26,503 nucleotides of DNA from Trichomonas tenax. Lineage: Eukaryota > Parabasalia > Trichomonadida > Trichomonadidae. Below, piece by piece: positions 9,441-18,320 of this stretch. The stretch is from assembly GCA_023091735.1 (NCBI GenBank), contig JALKBU010000735.1:1-26503 (forward strand), in the 5' to 3' direction. The first letter of the stretch is position 1. Each line of letters begins with the position of its first letter. Made by a program: the position numbers and the translations under genes. The notes beneath the pieces were generated by a model, which was not told the DNA's origin, searched no databases, and was given only the letters and a program-made list of their open reading frames with translations.

Positions 9441-10736
9441 ATTATTTGTTATATAAATACCTCTATTTTATAAATTTATTCTATGTTCTCAAAAAATATA
9501 TTTTATAACTCAAACATCACAAAAAAATCCAAACAAGTAAAAAATGGTTTTATTCGATTTCTAAAGAAGCTTAGAATCAATTCAAAATATTCTTCGATGG
9601 CAACTTCTGATTTCTATTTTATTGATGAATATTTTGCAAACTTGTTCGACAAAATCTGGGACTTTTTTAACAATGTAAAGTGAATATGTCAGAATGTCAA
9701 AAAATAAAAATTGGTCTATTAACATATTTATATATACTAATTTAAATTTGACTTGATTCATCGAAGAAATAGACATTTTTATTAAGTTTCTAATATACCC
9801 TACTTTCCCTAACATTGGAACATTTTCATGACACCCTTCCCATGAACAAAAAAAATTTGTTACGTAAGTCGAAATAAAAGTTAAATTATTGAAAGCAAAC
9901 AATGAGGCATCAATATGCACATGTTTCTGCATATGAATACATGCTTAATACCGTGCAAAATAAGAAGATTGAAATATTTATAAAATTTAAAATTTAGCTT
10001 AAAAACTTTCTTACTTGTTTTAAAATAGCTATTGACAATGTGGTGTTCACATGTACGAAAATATTATTCTTAATTTTGTAAAAAGAAGAAAATTCAAGAT
10101 TTATCTATGAAAAATATACTTGATTTAACCAAATACTAATATAATATTAAGCAGCATCTACACATTCTATTTTATGTTATATTTGTTAAATTTTAGCAAT
10201 TCTGATAATTGTGATAAAATTAAAAATTTGATCGATGTATTATTATCGCATAGTACATGCTTGGTATAAATATAAGAATTGTAACTATTGTAGGCAATGA
10301 AATCAGATCTCTGGAAATTATTCTTGTGCAATTTAATTATTACAATATGTATAGATTATTTACAAATAATACGTGAAAGGCGTGTCATAATTACATCCAA
10401 TTTATATATCTAAATAACTATATCATGACTTATACACTGAAAAACAATAACCAGTATAAATCCGGAGAATGAATGTGTAAATGAAAGGGTGTAGTTGCAG
10501 TGCAATTGTGGATATGAATAGCCAGACTGAATTCTAGATTAAGAAAATTTGCCGAAGAAAATAAAGAACAAATATGCAATTAATAGGTAATATTAGTATA
10601 GCAGCAGTGATGAGATATCGATTAGATACTAAAAATGCATAAAAGCAGATAATTATTTCTGATATAAAAATCGCTTTGATTGTATTGATGAAATTTAAAA
10701 GAATGATTGACTGAGGCTTCTGAATGTAATTGGTGA
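9441..10736. other. AT-rich spacer
   Basis: Contains two overlapping opposite-strand open frames (9483-9683 plus, 9582-9932 minus) without domain, Inr or convincing composition, and an 81-aa minus frame reaching into the next region (10622-10867). No gene is supported. Confidence 0.35.
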
Positions 10737-11051
10737 ATGTATGGAGATGTTAATTTGGAAGAAAGAGATGACAATAAAGGGTTGTCTGCTTCATTAAGAA
10801 TAATGAAAAGTGACCTTTTATGAGAGCGAAGAAGGTAATGTAAGAAGATATTGTCATGACTTGGCATTGATGATATGGACGTAAACTTTGTAAGAATTCG
10901 CGTTATTGGATTGCATAGAATGAAAACATTAAATTATTTCAATTGTGTAAATTTAGGAGATTTTGATTCGGCAATAAATGAAATTGAGGCGGGATATGCA
11001 ACACTCAGCTTAAATGCCAATCAATACGAAATAAAAATGAGCGGAAATTAG
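10737..11051 (+). pseudogene. Two short in-frame coding-like pieces (28 and 58 aa)
   Basis: A 28-codon frame (10737-10823, beginning MYGDVNLEERDD) is followed in the same frame by three stops, then by a 58-aa frame from ATG 10875 to TAG 11049-11051 (beginning MDVNFVRIRVIGLHRMKTL). The second piece has a protein-like composition and regular hydrophobic spacing. The 28- and 58-aa pieces could be one gene broken by stops, or the 58-aa piece could be a real small gene. I recognise neither. No intron signal explains the stops between them. Confidence 0.35.
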
Positions 11052-11175
11052 AAAAATGATGGAAATTATTTCATTATATTTTCCTTGCCCTATTCTAAAT
11101 AATGATAGGAAGTTAAAATTATGAACCAATAGCTATCGTTATTACATCTCAGAGACAACTTCGATTAACAAAGTG

Positions 11176-11265
11176 TTTGCTCTTCTCTGTAATCTCTGGT
11201 GCCGCGTGCAGCTGTACCTCATTCTATAGCGCCACGGGGCACCAGAGATCCCAGAGAAGAGCAAA
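11176..11265. ncRNA. Candidate miRNA-like hairpin H1
   Basis: Arms 11176-11213 and 11228-11265 align over 38 positions with 33 complementary pairs and no gaps, around a 14-nt loop. The mismatches are scattered (two adjacent near the middle and three towards the loop), as in many precursor miRNAs. The stem is far richer in GC than the surroundings. It sits 18 nt before the ATG of the following ORF, so it could alternatively act as a structured 5' leader of that ORF or be a transposon end. Expression is not shown by the sequence. Confidence 0.55.
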
Positions 11266-11282
11266 TTCAGAAGAAAACTTAA

Positions 11283-11570
11283 ATGTCGAAGTTTTCTGTT
11301 GAACATCCGGTTTCAAATGAAGACACTGCACCCCTCAACGAACGAATTCAGTCCTTCAATCAAATGAAGCAAGAGTTACTCAGGGAGCTTGAACAGAAAG
11401 AAGAAAAATGGAGAGTTGTCAATGCAGAGGAGTCACGAGATGAGGTGAAAATTGAGAGGGCGAGACTCATCGTTTTTTCTATTTCGCGCTATGGAAGGAA
11501 TAAGAGTCCGATAATGACACAGATGATCAGGACATATCACAGGGAAGACACTATTACGGTATCAAGCTAA
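11283..11570 (+). CDS. Unrecognised 95-aa charged protein
   Basis: ATG to TAA, starting MSKFSVEHPVSNEDTAPL. Residues 20-60 are strongly Glu/Lys/Arg-rich and likely to form a single long helix (QMKQELLRELEQKEEKWR). The C-terminal third is basic and aromatic (SISRYGRNKSP). Codon use looks protein-like compared with the flanking spacer. There is no Inr within 20 nt; instead hairpin H1 lies immediately upstream. It could be a small gene or a piece of a larger broken one, perhaps related to the fragment at 10875-11051. Confidence 0.45.
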   Translation: MSKFSVEHPVSNEDTAPLNERIQSFNQMKQELLRELEQKEEKWRVVNAEESRDEVKIERARLIVFSISRYGRNKSPIMTQMIRTYHREDTITVSS

Positions 11571-11573
11571 ATG

Positions 11574-12882
11574 ATAACTAATATGCAGAATCCATAATTT
11601 GATTTGATGCTAAATTGAGTTTTTTCATTTATATTGTATTTAGCTTATCCTTCTGATGATGTTATCAAGTTTAAAATGTTTTATTACATATACTTTATGA
11701 CTAATTCAAATATACATAAAGTGATTTTATGGGGTTTAAAAGCATGCATGTTCGCCAAAGAGTACATCGTTGATAATGCGACATGGTAGTGTGAATTAGA
11801 TTTGTATATTTCTATCTTATAAAGAGTATTTTAAAATACAATTTGATAGTCTAGACAAATATGGTATGTTAGAGTGTTTAATTAAGTGATAATATTTAAA
11901 TGGTAGTCTTGGTCTAGTTTGCATGTGTGTAATGTCTTTGTGACTTTCCTGCATTGATAGAATGAACGATCTTTATGATATAAAAGTAACAGCCTATGGA
12001 CTAATTAAACGAGGCCCACAAACCAGCCATCTGCTTGTATTTAGATATATATAGGGGATAATATACTATCATATGTGTTTCCTATGTGGACATACCAAGA
12101 CTGTGTATTTATTGCAATGTCTGCATGCTGTGAAATAGGTTAAATGACCCCGTGCGCAAAATTGACAACACGCTTGTTTTAACACAATTGAATGTCTTTG
12201 AGCACTCTGAAGCACTGAATCATACACTAATGAGCATGTAATACCTGTGGAAGATTTTTAAACTATTTTATTAAAATACTGAATATATTAATTTAATATA
12301 ATGACAAATCTTTCAATAAACACACTTCCTAAGATACATAAAACATATGCACTATACACTATTTATAGAAAACTCTTATTTTCTGTTGATCTAAATCCTC
12401 GCGATGCTGATATAATCAAAACTCTATTCATCCTCATCCACATCACTATATAGTGAATAAATGATGATATTGTCGAAAAACTATATATTATCGGTAAACT
12501 TTACTCGATGACGCAAATCTGAGCATTTTAACAGCTTTATGTTATTGTATAAGTATGTATATGATATATGTTTGTGTATTATGTGAAAAATACACTGTTT
12601 AATGTACTCTACATACTTGAAAATGTCCAATGATAAATATCTAACACTAAAAATGACTATAGATTACTATTCTTCAATCACACTTGTCCAATTATGTGTA
12701 TAACTGGATAAATTGGTTCCGAATATAGATATTTCTGTTAAAATAAAGCATAATTTCGCATTTCTGTATTTTTTTTGAGCGAATTTAAAGCTTATAGTAT
12801 CTATGTTGATCACTCATTCATATTCTGATCAAAAAAATGCTGTAAAGTAGCTTAGAAGGCTGAGATGATGATCCAAAAGATC
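11574..12882. other. Gene-free spacer before the hairpin array
   Basis: 1.3 kb of AT-rich DNA. I see no open frame of note, no domain and no strong inverted repeat, in sharp contrast to the following kilobase. If the array has its own promoter, it should lie in the last few hundred bases of this region. Confidence 0.4.
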
Positions 12883-12980
12883 GAATATCATTGAAAATGG
12901 CGTGTTTCTTGCTCATTTCATCCATCACATAAATATGTGGGAGGAAATGAGCAAGAAACACGCCATTTTCAATGATATTC
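12883..12980. ncRNA. Candidate small-RNA hairpin H2, perfect 37-bp stem
   Basis: Arms 12883-12919 and 12944-12980 are perfectly complementary over 37 bp. The 24-nt loop itself contains a small CACAT/ATGTG pairing. No TIR-type target duplication is seen at the ends. A perfect stem of this length would be a good Dicer substrate. It is the first and strongest member of the array that continues to 13664. Confidence 0.65.
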
Positions 12981-13106
12981 AATCTTGAAAAATAAATAAA
13001 CACTTCATTTCATTATGGATGGTATACATCAAATATCTGTGAGCTGCAGATGTAATGTTCGTGCTTGCTATTGCTTAGAGTCGTCAATTTATCAAAAAAA
13101 AAAATA

Positions 13107-13202
13107 AATACCATCAAAAATGATCAATTTCGAGCACAAATTCTCCAGAACAACAAATATCTGCAGATACTATGCCAGAAATTGATCATTTTTGATGATA
13201 TT
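13107..13202. ncRNA. Candidate small-RNA hairpin H3
   Basis: The core stem is 13112-13131 with 13178-13197, 20 bp perfect. It is extended outward by one mismatch and about four pairs, and inward by imperfect pairing (GCA/TGC, TCT..AGA), leaving a small terminal loop. Its sequence is unrelated to H2. Confidence 0.55.
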
Positions 13203-13229
13203 AATTAACGAATAAATGGAAAACGTAAA

Positions 13230-13308
13230 TTGCTTTAGTTGTCTAGTAACATGACAAACTGGTGTGCATAAGCTACTTGCTCGTCATGCTATTAGACAAC
13301 TAAAGCAA
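13230..13308. ncRNA. Candidate small-RNA hairpin H4
   Basis: Arms 13230-13255 and 13283-13308 pair over 26 positions with one G:U and one A:C mismatch, around a 27-nt loop. The arm begins TTGCTTTAGTTGTC. It starts only about 28 nt after H3. Confidence 0.6.
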
Positions 13309-13346
13309 GTATTGTAGATCGATAAATGGAATATTTTTGTTTATCG

Positions 13347-13417
13347 CATTTTATACGACTCCCTGGAGTTCCTGTGTCATTCCATGCCCCAGGAACCTCA
13401 AAGAGTCATACAAAGTG
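13347..13417. ncRNA. Candidate small-RNA hairpin H5
   Basis: Arms 13347-13374 and 13390-13417 pair over 28 positions without gaps, with two G:U pairs and five mismatches clustered in the middle of the stem, around a 15-nt loop. This is the most miRNA-like in its mismatch pattern. Confidence 0.5.
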
Positions 13418-13466
13418 TAGATTCGCAAAAAGTGTTGAAATGAGTTAGAAATGAACGGAAATCGAT

Positions 13467-13538
13467 GGTATCAACAGTCAATAAACCATTGATTGTGAAG
13501 ATCAGCTTCGTATTTGTGGTTTATTGACTGTTAATGCC
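13467..13538. ncRNA. Candidate small-RNA hairpin H6
   Basis: Arms 13467-13488 and 13517-13538 pair over 22 positions with one G:U and one mismatch, including a 16-bp perfect block. The 28-nt loop holds a further GAAG/CTTC pairing, so the whole hairpin is likely more extended. Confidence 0.55.
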
Positions 13539-13595
13539 TTAGTTGTGATGATATTGTGAGAATTTCAAAGAACTTGCGAATTCTTGAGCGACAAT

Positions 13596-13664
13596 CCACT
13601 AGCTTTTCACTGGCTATAGGGACATCTTCACTGATAGACCTCATAATCAGTGAAAAACTAGTGG
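13596..13664. ncRNA. Candidate small-RNA hairpin H7
   Basis: Arms 13596-13620 and 13639-13664 pair with one G:U, two mismatches and one bulge, around an 18-nt loop. The outer seven pairs (CCACTAG/CTAGTGG) are perfect. A diverged inverted copy of this hairpin and its 3' flank lies at 13947-14050. Confidence 0.55.
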
Positions 13665-13670
13665 AGAACA

Positions 13671-13979
13671 CATGAACAACATTTATAACGTACAAAATTC
13701 TCACAATATTTTTAAATTATCCAAAGTTAATGCAATTGAAGCAGCAGCTAATTTAGCTCTTGGCTATTGATTTATTTCATAAAACTATTTATAAATTGCT
13801 AAATTTTTGTGATTTTTTATTATCTTGATCAAATTTTAGCTAATTGTGAGACATTAAATTTTTCAAATCAGCAAATTTCGAAAAGGGAAGTTGTTTAATA
13901 GAAACTCTATATGGCAATGAGATTAAATTCACGATTGATTAGAAATTGAGAATTTTGTACGTTATAAATGTTGTTCATG
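13671..13979. repeat. 33-bp perfect inverted repeat beside H7
   Basis: 13671-13703 and 13947-13979 are exact reverse complements, 243 nt apart. Homology continues outward at lower identity: 13596-13670, containing H7, resembles the reverse complement of about 13980-14050. The right-hand copy has lost most of its own stem. This records an inverted duplication of a hairpin unit, one copy of which has decayed. Confidence 0.7.
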
Positions 13980-14050
13980 CATTGTCCAATAGTTCGTCAC
14001 TGATTTTGAGGGCTCCGTGTGAAGACAACACTCTAGCCAATCAGTATTTG

Positions 14051-14605
14051 TTTCATAAAAATATTTTAATATCGTAGTATTAAATCGATATCTTGTGTAA
14101 ATTTGCAATGTAATATGCATAGATCAAGTATTTAATTCAAATAATACGCTTCACGTTGCTATTTAAGTTTTTGTTGATCAAGATCCAGATTTGAATTCCT
14201 CAAAAAATTGAACAACTCATACATCTGAACAGTAACAATACTATACTCACAATTCTATATCACAGGATACTGGTAAATGTTCGATATTTTCATTTTTTGT
14301 TCGAAATACGATTTCGATCCGGATGATTGGCTCATACAAATGATTGCCACTCGTTTATTATTTGTTCCTCATTGGGTGTGGGCCATACTCTGTGAGATCC
14401 AAGGCAATTGGTAGCAAGAGGCGAAGTTCCCCCCTTTTTTCAATGTCAATAAAAAATAAAGAAAACCAGCATTTTCAATTTTCTATTTTTCACAAAATCA
14501 AGATATCTGAAGACAAAACATTGTATGAGAATACAGTATCTCTTCGGAGAGTGTTTATATCATTGAATCACTGAAATATCGATTTAATAATGTGTTTTCT
14601 GTTTT
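14051..14605. other. Spacer between hairpin array and TIR element
   Basis: A 45-aa plus-strand frame from ATG 14277 to TAG 14412-14414 (containing DPDDWLIQMIATRLLFV) looks protein-like with one hydrophobic helix. It has no Inr and may be a fragment. An overlapping frame at 14344-14574 is not convincing. Otherwise I see nothing. Confidence 0.3.
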
Positions 14606-15122
14606 CGCATTCAAAACGCCGCTCTCAATTCGAGGGTGTCGTCGAACTTTGAATACTCGCTCCAGTCGCTGAAGAAAACCACGAAAATATCTTGTAGTAC
14701 ATCAATGGTTAAACGTGAATTTGAAGTCAACAAGTCGAAATTACTTACTTTTTCCTCATATCTGGAGATGTCTTTTTTATTTTAAATTATTATCAAATAT
14801 GTATAACGAAATCATAGTGCGCTCGAGCACTGCATACATTTCCCTCGCATTACAAATCATTTTGCGTGCTAATTATCGAAAAAAGCAGAATTTTATTTTT
14901 GCAAGGAAAACCGACTTTTCATCAACGACGACCTATTTTCAATTTATACATAGTGATATAATCCGCGTTGTAAGCGTAAAAGACTATTGAAATAGCTGAA
15001 TATTTGTGCATAACTGGCTCAATTTATCAGGATTGACCACATTATACTCCTGCGTTATATTGTAATTACCTTTAGTAACCTAATGTTGCAACATATAAGT
15101 AGCTGCGTGCATTTTGAAAAAA
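14606..15122 (+). repeat. Left terminal inverted repeat
   Basis: Outer end at 14606, inner end at about 15122, where the shared sequence stops after the A-run. See the parent element. Confidence 0.8.
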
Positions 15123-15450
15123 TATCGATATTTGAAAAACAGAAATTCGAAGTGTCATTAAGTGAAATATTATAACAGTTACGAGGTTGTGATGATCAGT
15201 AAAAAATATAATAGATTTAAAAATTTGACAATGTAAAAATGTAAAGTTATAAAACCCTACTTTTCTCACTTTTAGACCATCAAAAAATGAAGGGTGTCGA
15301 AAGCCAATATTGAGAGATGATCAGAGCTCCAGATTTTGCAACCATATAGGCACGGGGCTGTAGATTGAATCTATGTGGTTTATATGAAAATATCGCACCA
15401 TGACTGAGATCGCATCAGAATCGATTTTCAAAGTTGGTACAAAAGTATAG

Positions 15451-15523
15451 TATAGCATCATCATGATATGGGTATTGTATCTTCATACTTATATCAATCC
15501 AAATCATTGCCAATAATGCTATA
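15451..15523. repeat. Imperfect hairpin inside the TIR element
   Basis: Outer arms TATAGCAT (15451-15458) and ATGCTATA (15516-15523) pair perfectly. The inner stem continues with ATGAT and TGG pairings interrupted by an asymmetric loop. It is weaker than the array hairpins. Confidence 0.35.
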
Positions 15524-15705
15524 TGAACATATACAACGGATTCTAAGCGTGTTATTCGTTATTGTGATGTTGTCAAATATTTCTTATTATCTATAATGAT
15601 ATTTTAACTTGTTAAACATACATCTTATCGATAACTTAAAAATAATCAAAAAATATCTATACTATTTTAGGATAAAATTAATTCCAAATGTCAACAATAT
15701 ATATA

Positions 15706-15999
15706 TTATAGCATTTTATCCGATTTAATAATGCAATTATCGATTTTGTTGCCAAAGATTCTTATTGATATTTTTAAAAAATAACCTTCATTTTTAAATT
15801 GTTCTTTAATCCATTCAGGATTTAGACCACAACCTGTTTTAATAGGTATTAAATCTTTAATTTTATCAGTTTTAACCCCTTGGATCTCATTTTCGAAGGA
15901 TTGTTTTCTTACGTTTTCATTAGATTTAATTGAAAATTCATCAACTTTTAATTGCTTAATTCCGCATTTCTTCATAAGCTCAGGCGAAATGATAGTCAT
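15706..15999 (-). CDS. 97-aa ORF carried between the TIRs
   Basis: ATG to TAA, beginning MTIISPELMKKCGIKQL; Lys/Ile/Asn-rich with a more structured middle (KTGCGLNPEWIKEQF). I recognise no transposase, integrase or DNA-binding motif. Its place in the centre of the element suggests it travels with it. It may be a remnant of an original coding region or a captured fragment. No Inr is visible. Confidence 0.45.
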   Translation of the reverse strand: MTIISPELMKKCGIKQLKVDEFSIKSNENVRKQSFENEIQGVKTDKIKDLIPIKTGCGLNPEWIKEQFKNEGYFLKISIRIFGNKIDNCIIKSDKML

Positions 16000-16151
16000 A
16001 TATATTTACTATTTTAGACAAATAAAAAAATTAAATTATTTTAAAAATAAACTTAAAAAATTACTTGTTCGGAATTACAATATAAATATATATGTTGTAA
16101 TACATCCTCTATATCTAGAATGACTAGGAACCCCCTTACTATACTACTTTT

Positions 16152-16669
16152 TTTTTTCAAAATGTACGCAGCTACTTATATGTTGCAACATTAGGTTACT
16201 AAAGGTAATTACAATATAACACAGGAGTATAATGTGGTCAATCCTGATAAATTGAGCCAGTTATGCACAAATATTCAGCTATTTCAATAGTCTTTTACGC
16301 TTACAATGCGGATTATATCACTATGTATAAATTGAAAATAGATCGTCGTTGATGAAAAGTCGGTTTTCCTTGCAAAAATAAAATTCTGCTTTTTTTCGAT
16401 AATTAGCACGCAAAATGATTTGTAATGCGAGGGAAATGTATGCAGTGCTCGAACGCACTATGATTTCGTTATACATATTTGATAATAATTTAAAATAAAA
16501 AAGACATCTCCAGATATGAGGAAAAAGTAAGTAATTTCGACTTGTTGACTTCAAATTCACGTTTAACCATTGATGTACTACAAGATATTTTCGTGGTTTT
16601 CTTCAGCGACTGGAGCGAGTATTCAAAGTTCGACGACACCCTCGAATTGAGAGCGGCGTTTTGAATGCG
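16152..16669 (-). repeat. Right terminal inverted repeat
   Basis: Mirror of the left repeat, one base longer because of the poly-A indel. Outer end at 16669. Confidence 0.8.
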
Positions 16670-16710
16670 GAAAATTTATTTTGCATTTTTTTTGGCTATG
16701 TGAGTGATAG

Positions 16711-16887
16711 TTTTCTAGTTCTTCAAGTCATGCAGCTATAAATTTTGCTGAGGCGTTGTTCCATCATGGGGATATCAGTTGTGAACTAGTCATTTGGATT
16801 AACCTAGATCAAGATGTTAGGAAATCTGAATCAATTTTAGTTGGCATATCACACCTGAATGAAGCGCCCAAATCGTGCCACTTATAA
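16711..16887 (+). pseudogene. 3' gene fragment next to the TIR element
   Basis: After a TAG at 16708-16710 the frame is open for 58 codons to TAA 16885-16887, with a clearly protein-like reading (for example HAAINFAEALFHHGDISCE and INLDQDVRKSES). There is no ATG near the beginning, so this looks like the 3' end of a lost gene. It starts 41 bases outside the right TIR, but the left flank of the element holds no matching 5' part. Family unknown. Confidence 0.4.
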
Positions 16888-17057
16888 TTTGCAATATTCT
16901 TTAATATATAATTAAACTTTTATATAAATTGAGCTAAAATCAATTGTTATTACACATGATATGTTTTGTAAGAATGCGTATACAGAAATACTTTTTGTAA
17001 AGGATATAAAATATTTGATAAAACTTATAGAGTAATTCATTATTATAACATACTAGC

Positions 17058-17282
17058 ATGTTTGAAATTAGCATGGTAGTTGTAGTCATGTCTTCAATTC
17101 GAAATTATTTGGAAAATAATTTTTTTAATATTATATCAGCGACAGGATACTATCATAGTATCATTTCAGGTTTACCATACCAATTACATACTGGGATTGC
17201 AATATGCAATAATGAAATCTTAGTCGAATATGGAGATTCAAGTTCGAAATTGATCATTATGCAATATATAAATCTAAGATAG
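17058..17282 (+). CDS. Hypothetical 74-aa ORF
   Basis: ATG to TAG. The middle, from SSIRNYLENNFFNII to HTGIAICNNEILVEYG, has protein-like composition. The HTGI...EYG arrangement loosely recalls the His-containing core of PPPDE/LRAT-type papain-like folds, but the frame is far too short for those and lacks a second catalytic block. It is most likely a fragment or a chance ORF. Confidence 0.3.
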   Translation: MFEISMVVVVMSSIRNYLENNFFNIISATGYYHSIISGLPYQLHTGIAICNNEILVEYGDSSSKLIIMQYINLR

Positions 17283-17629
17283 GCTGAGATATGATGTAAT
17301 AGTATCATTTTTGTAGATTCTTATATGTAACATGTAATGCATTGATAGGATAAAAAATATAAAAATCAATTTTCAACTGCTAAACATTAGCGCACGAACC
17401 AAATCAGTCATGGTATTAGGCACTGCTGCTGATGTGCATAGCAGAAAATGGTACCCCAAGAATGCGTATTCAGAGCGCCACACCTTCTGGCAAAACTGCG
17501 TATTACTCTTTTAAAACCATGATATAATGCTAATTTAAAAGCCAATGATACCCACAATCAAAATTTAGAATGAGAATAATTAATGTTAAGTTTTACATCA
17601 AAACAAATTTATTCAGAACAAAAGATACA
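17283..17629. other. Spacer with a GC-richer core
   Basis: 17395-17515 is richer in GC than its flanks and contains short inverted words (CTGCT/AGCAG; TCATGGT near 17410 and ACCATGA near 17517) and a repeated TGCGTATT. No stable structure or gene is clear. Confidence 0.3.
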
Positions 17630-17866
17630 TTACAGAATAGCTGCGTTTGACATTACGAGGTTCGAAGAGTGATCTTCTGGGAAAATAAGCAGCCATATAA
17701 TTCTTAAATGGAAATAAGGAGTTGTCCAATATAGAATCATAAAAATAACCCATTCAATATAAAATGTGCGTTCGAAATGAATGATGTATTCAATAGCATA
17801 GTAATCAACTGTTTTGATGATCAAGAATATTATATACATAGTAATGATTGCAATCGATGTGCTCAT
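17630..17866 (-). CDS. Small membrane protein or fragment, 78 aa
   Basis: From the ATG at 17866 the protein is very hydrophobic, with probable membrane helices at about residues 1-20 and 36-50 and a third Trp/Ile-rich segment at 50-62, then a short polar tail. The frame stays open and hydrophobic for 15 codons upstream of this ATG (LLCVLLL), where no other ATG exists. That suggests a 5'-truncated membrane protein rather than a complete gene. A TAACGATA word, like the Myb-recognition element described in a trichomonad adhesin promoter, lies about 45-50 nt upstream. No family recognised. Confidence 0.35.
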   Translation of the reverse strand: MSTSIAIITMYIIFLIIKTVDYYAIEYIIHFERTFYIEWVIFMILYWTTPYFHLRIIWLLIFPEDHSSNLVMSNAAIL

Positions 17867-18320
17867 CAAAAGTAGAACACACAGTAACGTTAAATCGTTC
17901 AAATATCGTTATGAAATTGATTGGAATTACCATCCAACAAATTTGTCATTTTGACAGTCATTTTTCACATTTTGAATGATCAAATTTCTGAAGATGTAAA
18001 TTGAAAGTTGTCAAAAATATATATGTATATTCTGATTCTAATATATCATCAAATGCATTTATTTGTTTATAACTACTACACATCCCAATCTGTATAATAA
18101 TTAGACCAAAATCGAACTTTATTCAAATAATTGGTAGCAAATGTATCTAAAAATTTCAAATATTAGAATATAGTTGATCAAACGGCTATTAATATGTATT
18201 CCGTCGGTTTGAGATTAGGATTTCATGGCAATAAGTTCTATTGATTGTTTATTTATTGTGGAAAAATATAAAAAAAATCGAAAGATTTCGGAAAACCTGA
18301 CAGATTAAAAGTGACATTAA
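17867..18320. other. Spacer upstream of the trmO-like gene
   Basis: AT-rich, with no open frame of note and no TCAYW Inr within 20 nt of the ATG at 18321. Confidence 0.35.

Larger units (their letters stand above)
14606..16669. mobile_element. 2.06-kb element with 517-bp terminal inverted repeats
   Basis: The left arm 14606-15122 and right arm 16152-16669 are reverse complements with five substitutions, all transitions, and one single-base indel in a poly-A run. That is nearly 99 percent identity, so the element or its arms are young. The outer ends read CGCATTCAAAACGCC. The 1,029-bp centre carries one 97-aa minus-strand ORF and a small hairpin. No transposase is recognised, so it looks like a non-autonomous long-TIR DNA transposon (Mutator-like, Maverick-derived or foldback type cannot be decided). 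I could not find a target duplication: the flanks differ outside the ends. The matching open frames inside both arms are mirror images of non-coding TIR sequence. Confidence 0.8.

Noticed and set aside
12883..13664. CRISPR array as an explanation for the regular structures
   Set aside because: The inverted repeats differ from each other in sequence, there is no repeated direct unit, and the organism is a eukaryote.
14715..14990. 91-aa open frame with an almost identical partner on the opposite strand at 16321-16560
   Set aside because: It is the translation of the terminal inverted repeat, begins at a GTG, and differs in length between arms because of a frameshift and stop. Nothing suggests it is a gene.
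14590..16690. Target-site duplication for the long-TIR element
   Set aside because: Sequences outside the two ends (GTTTT on the left, GAAAATT on the right) do not match in any register I tried.
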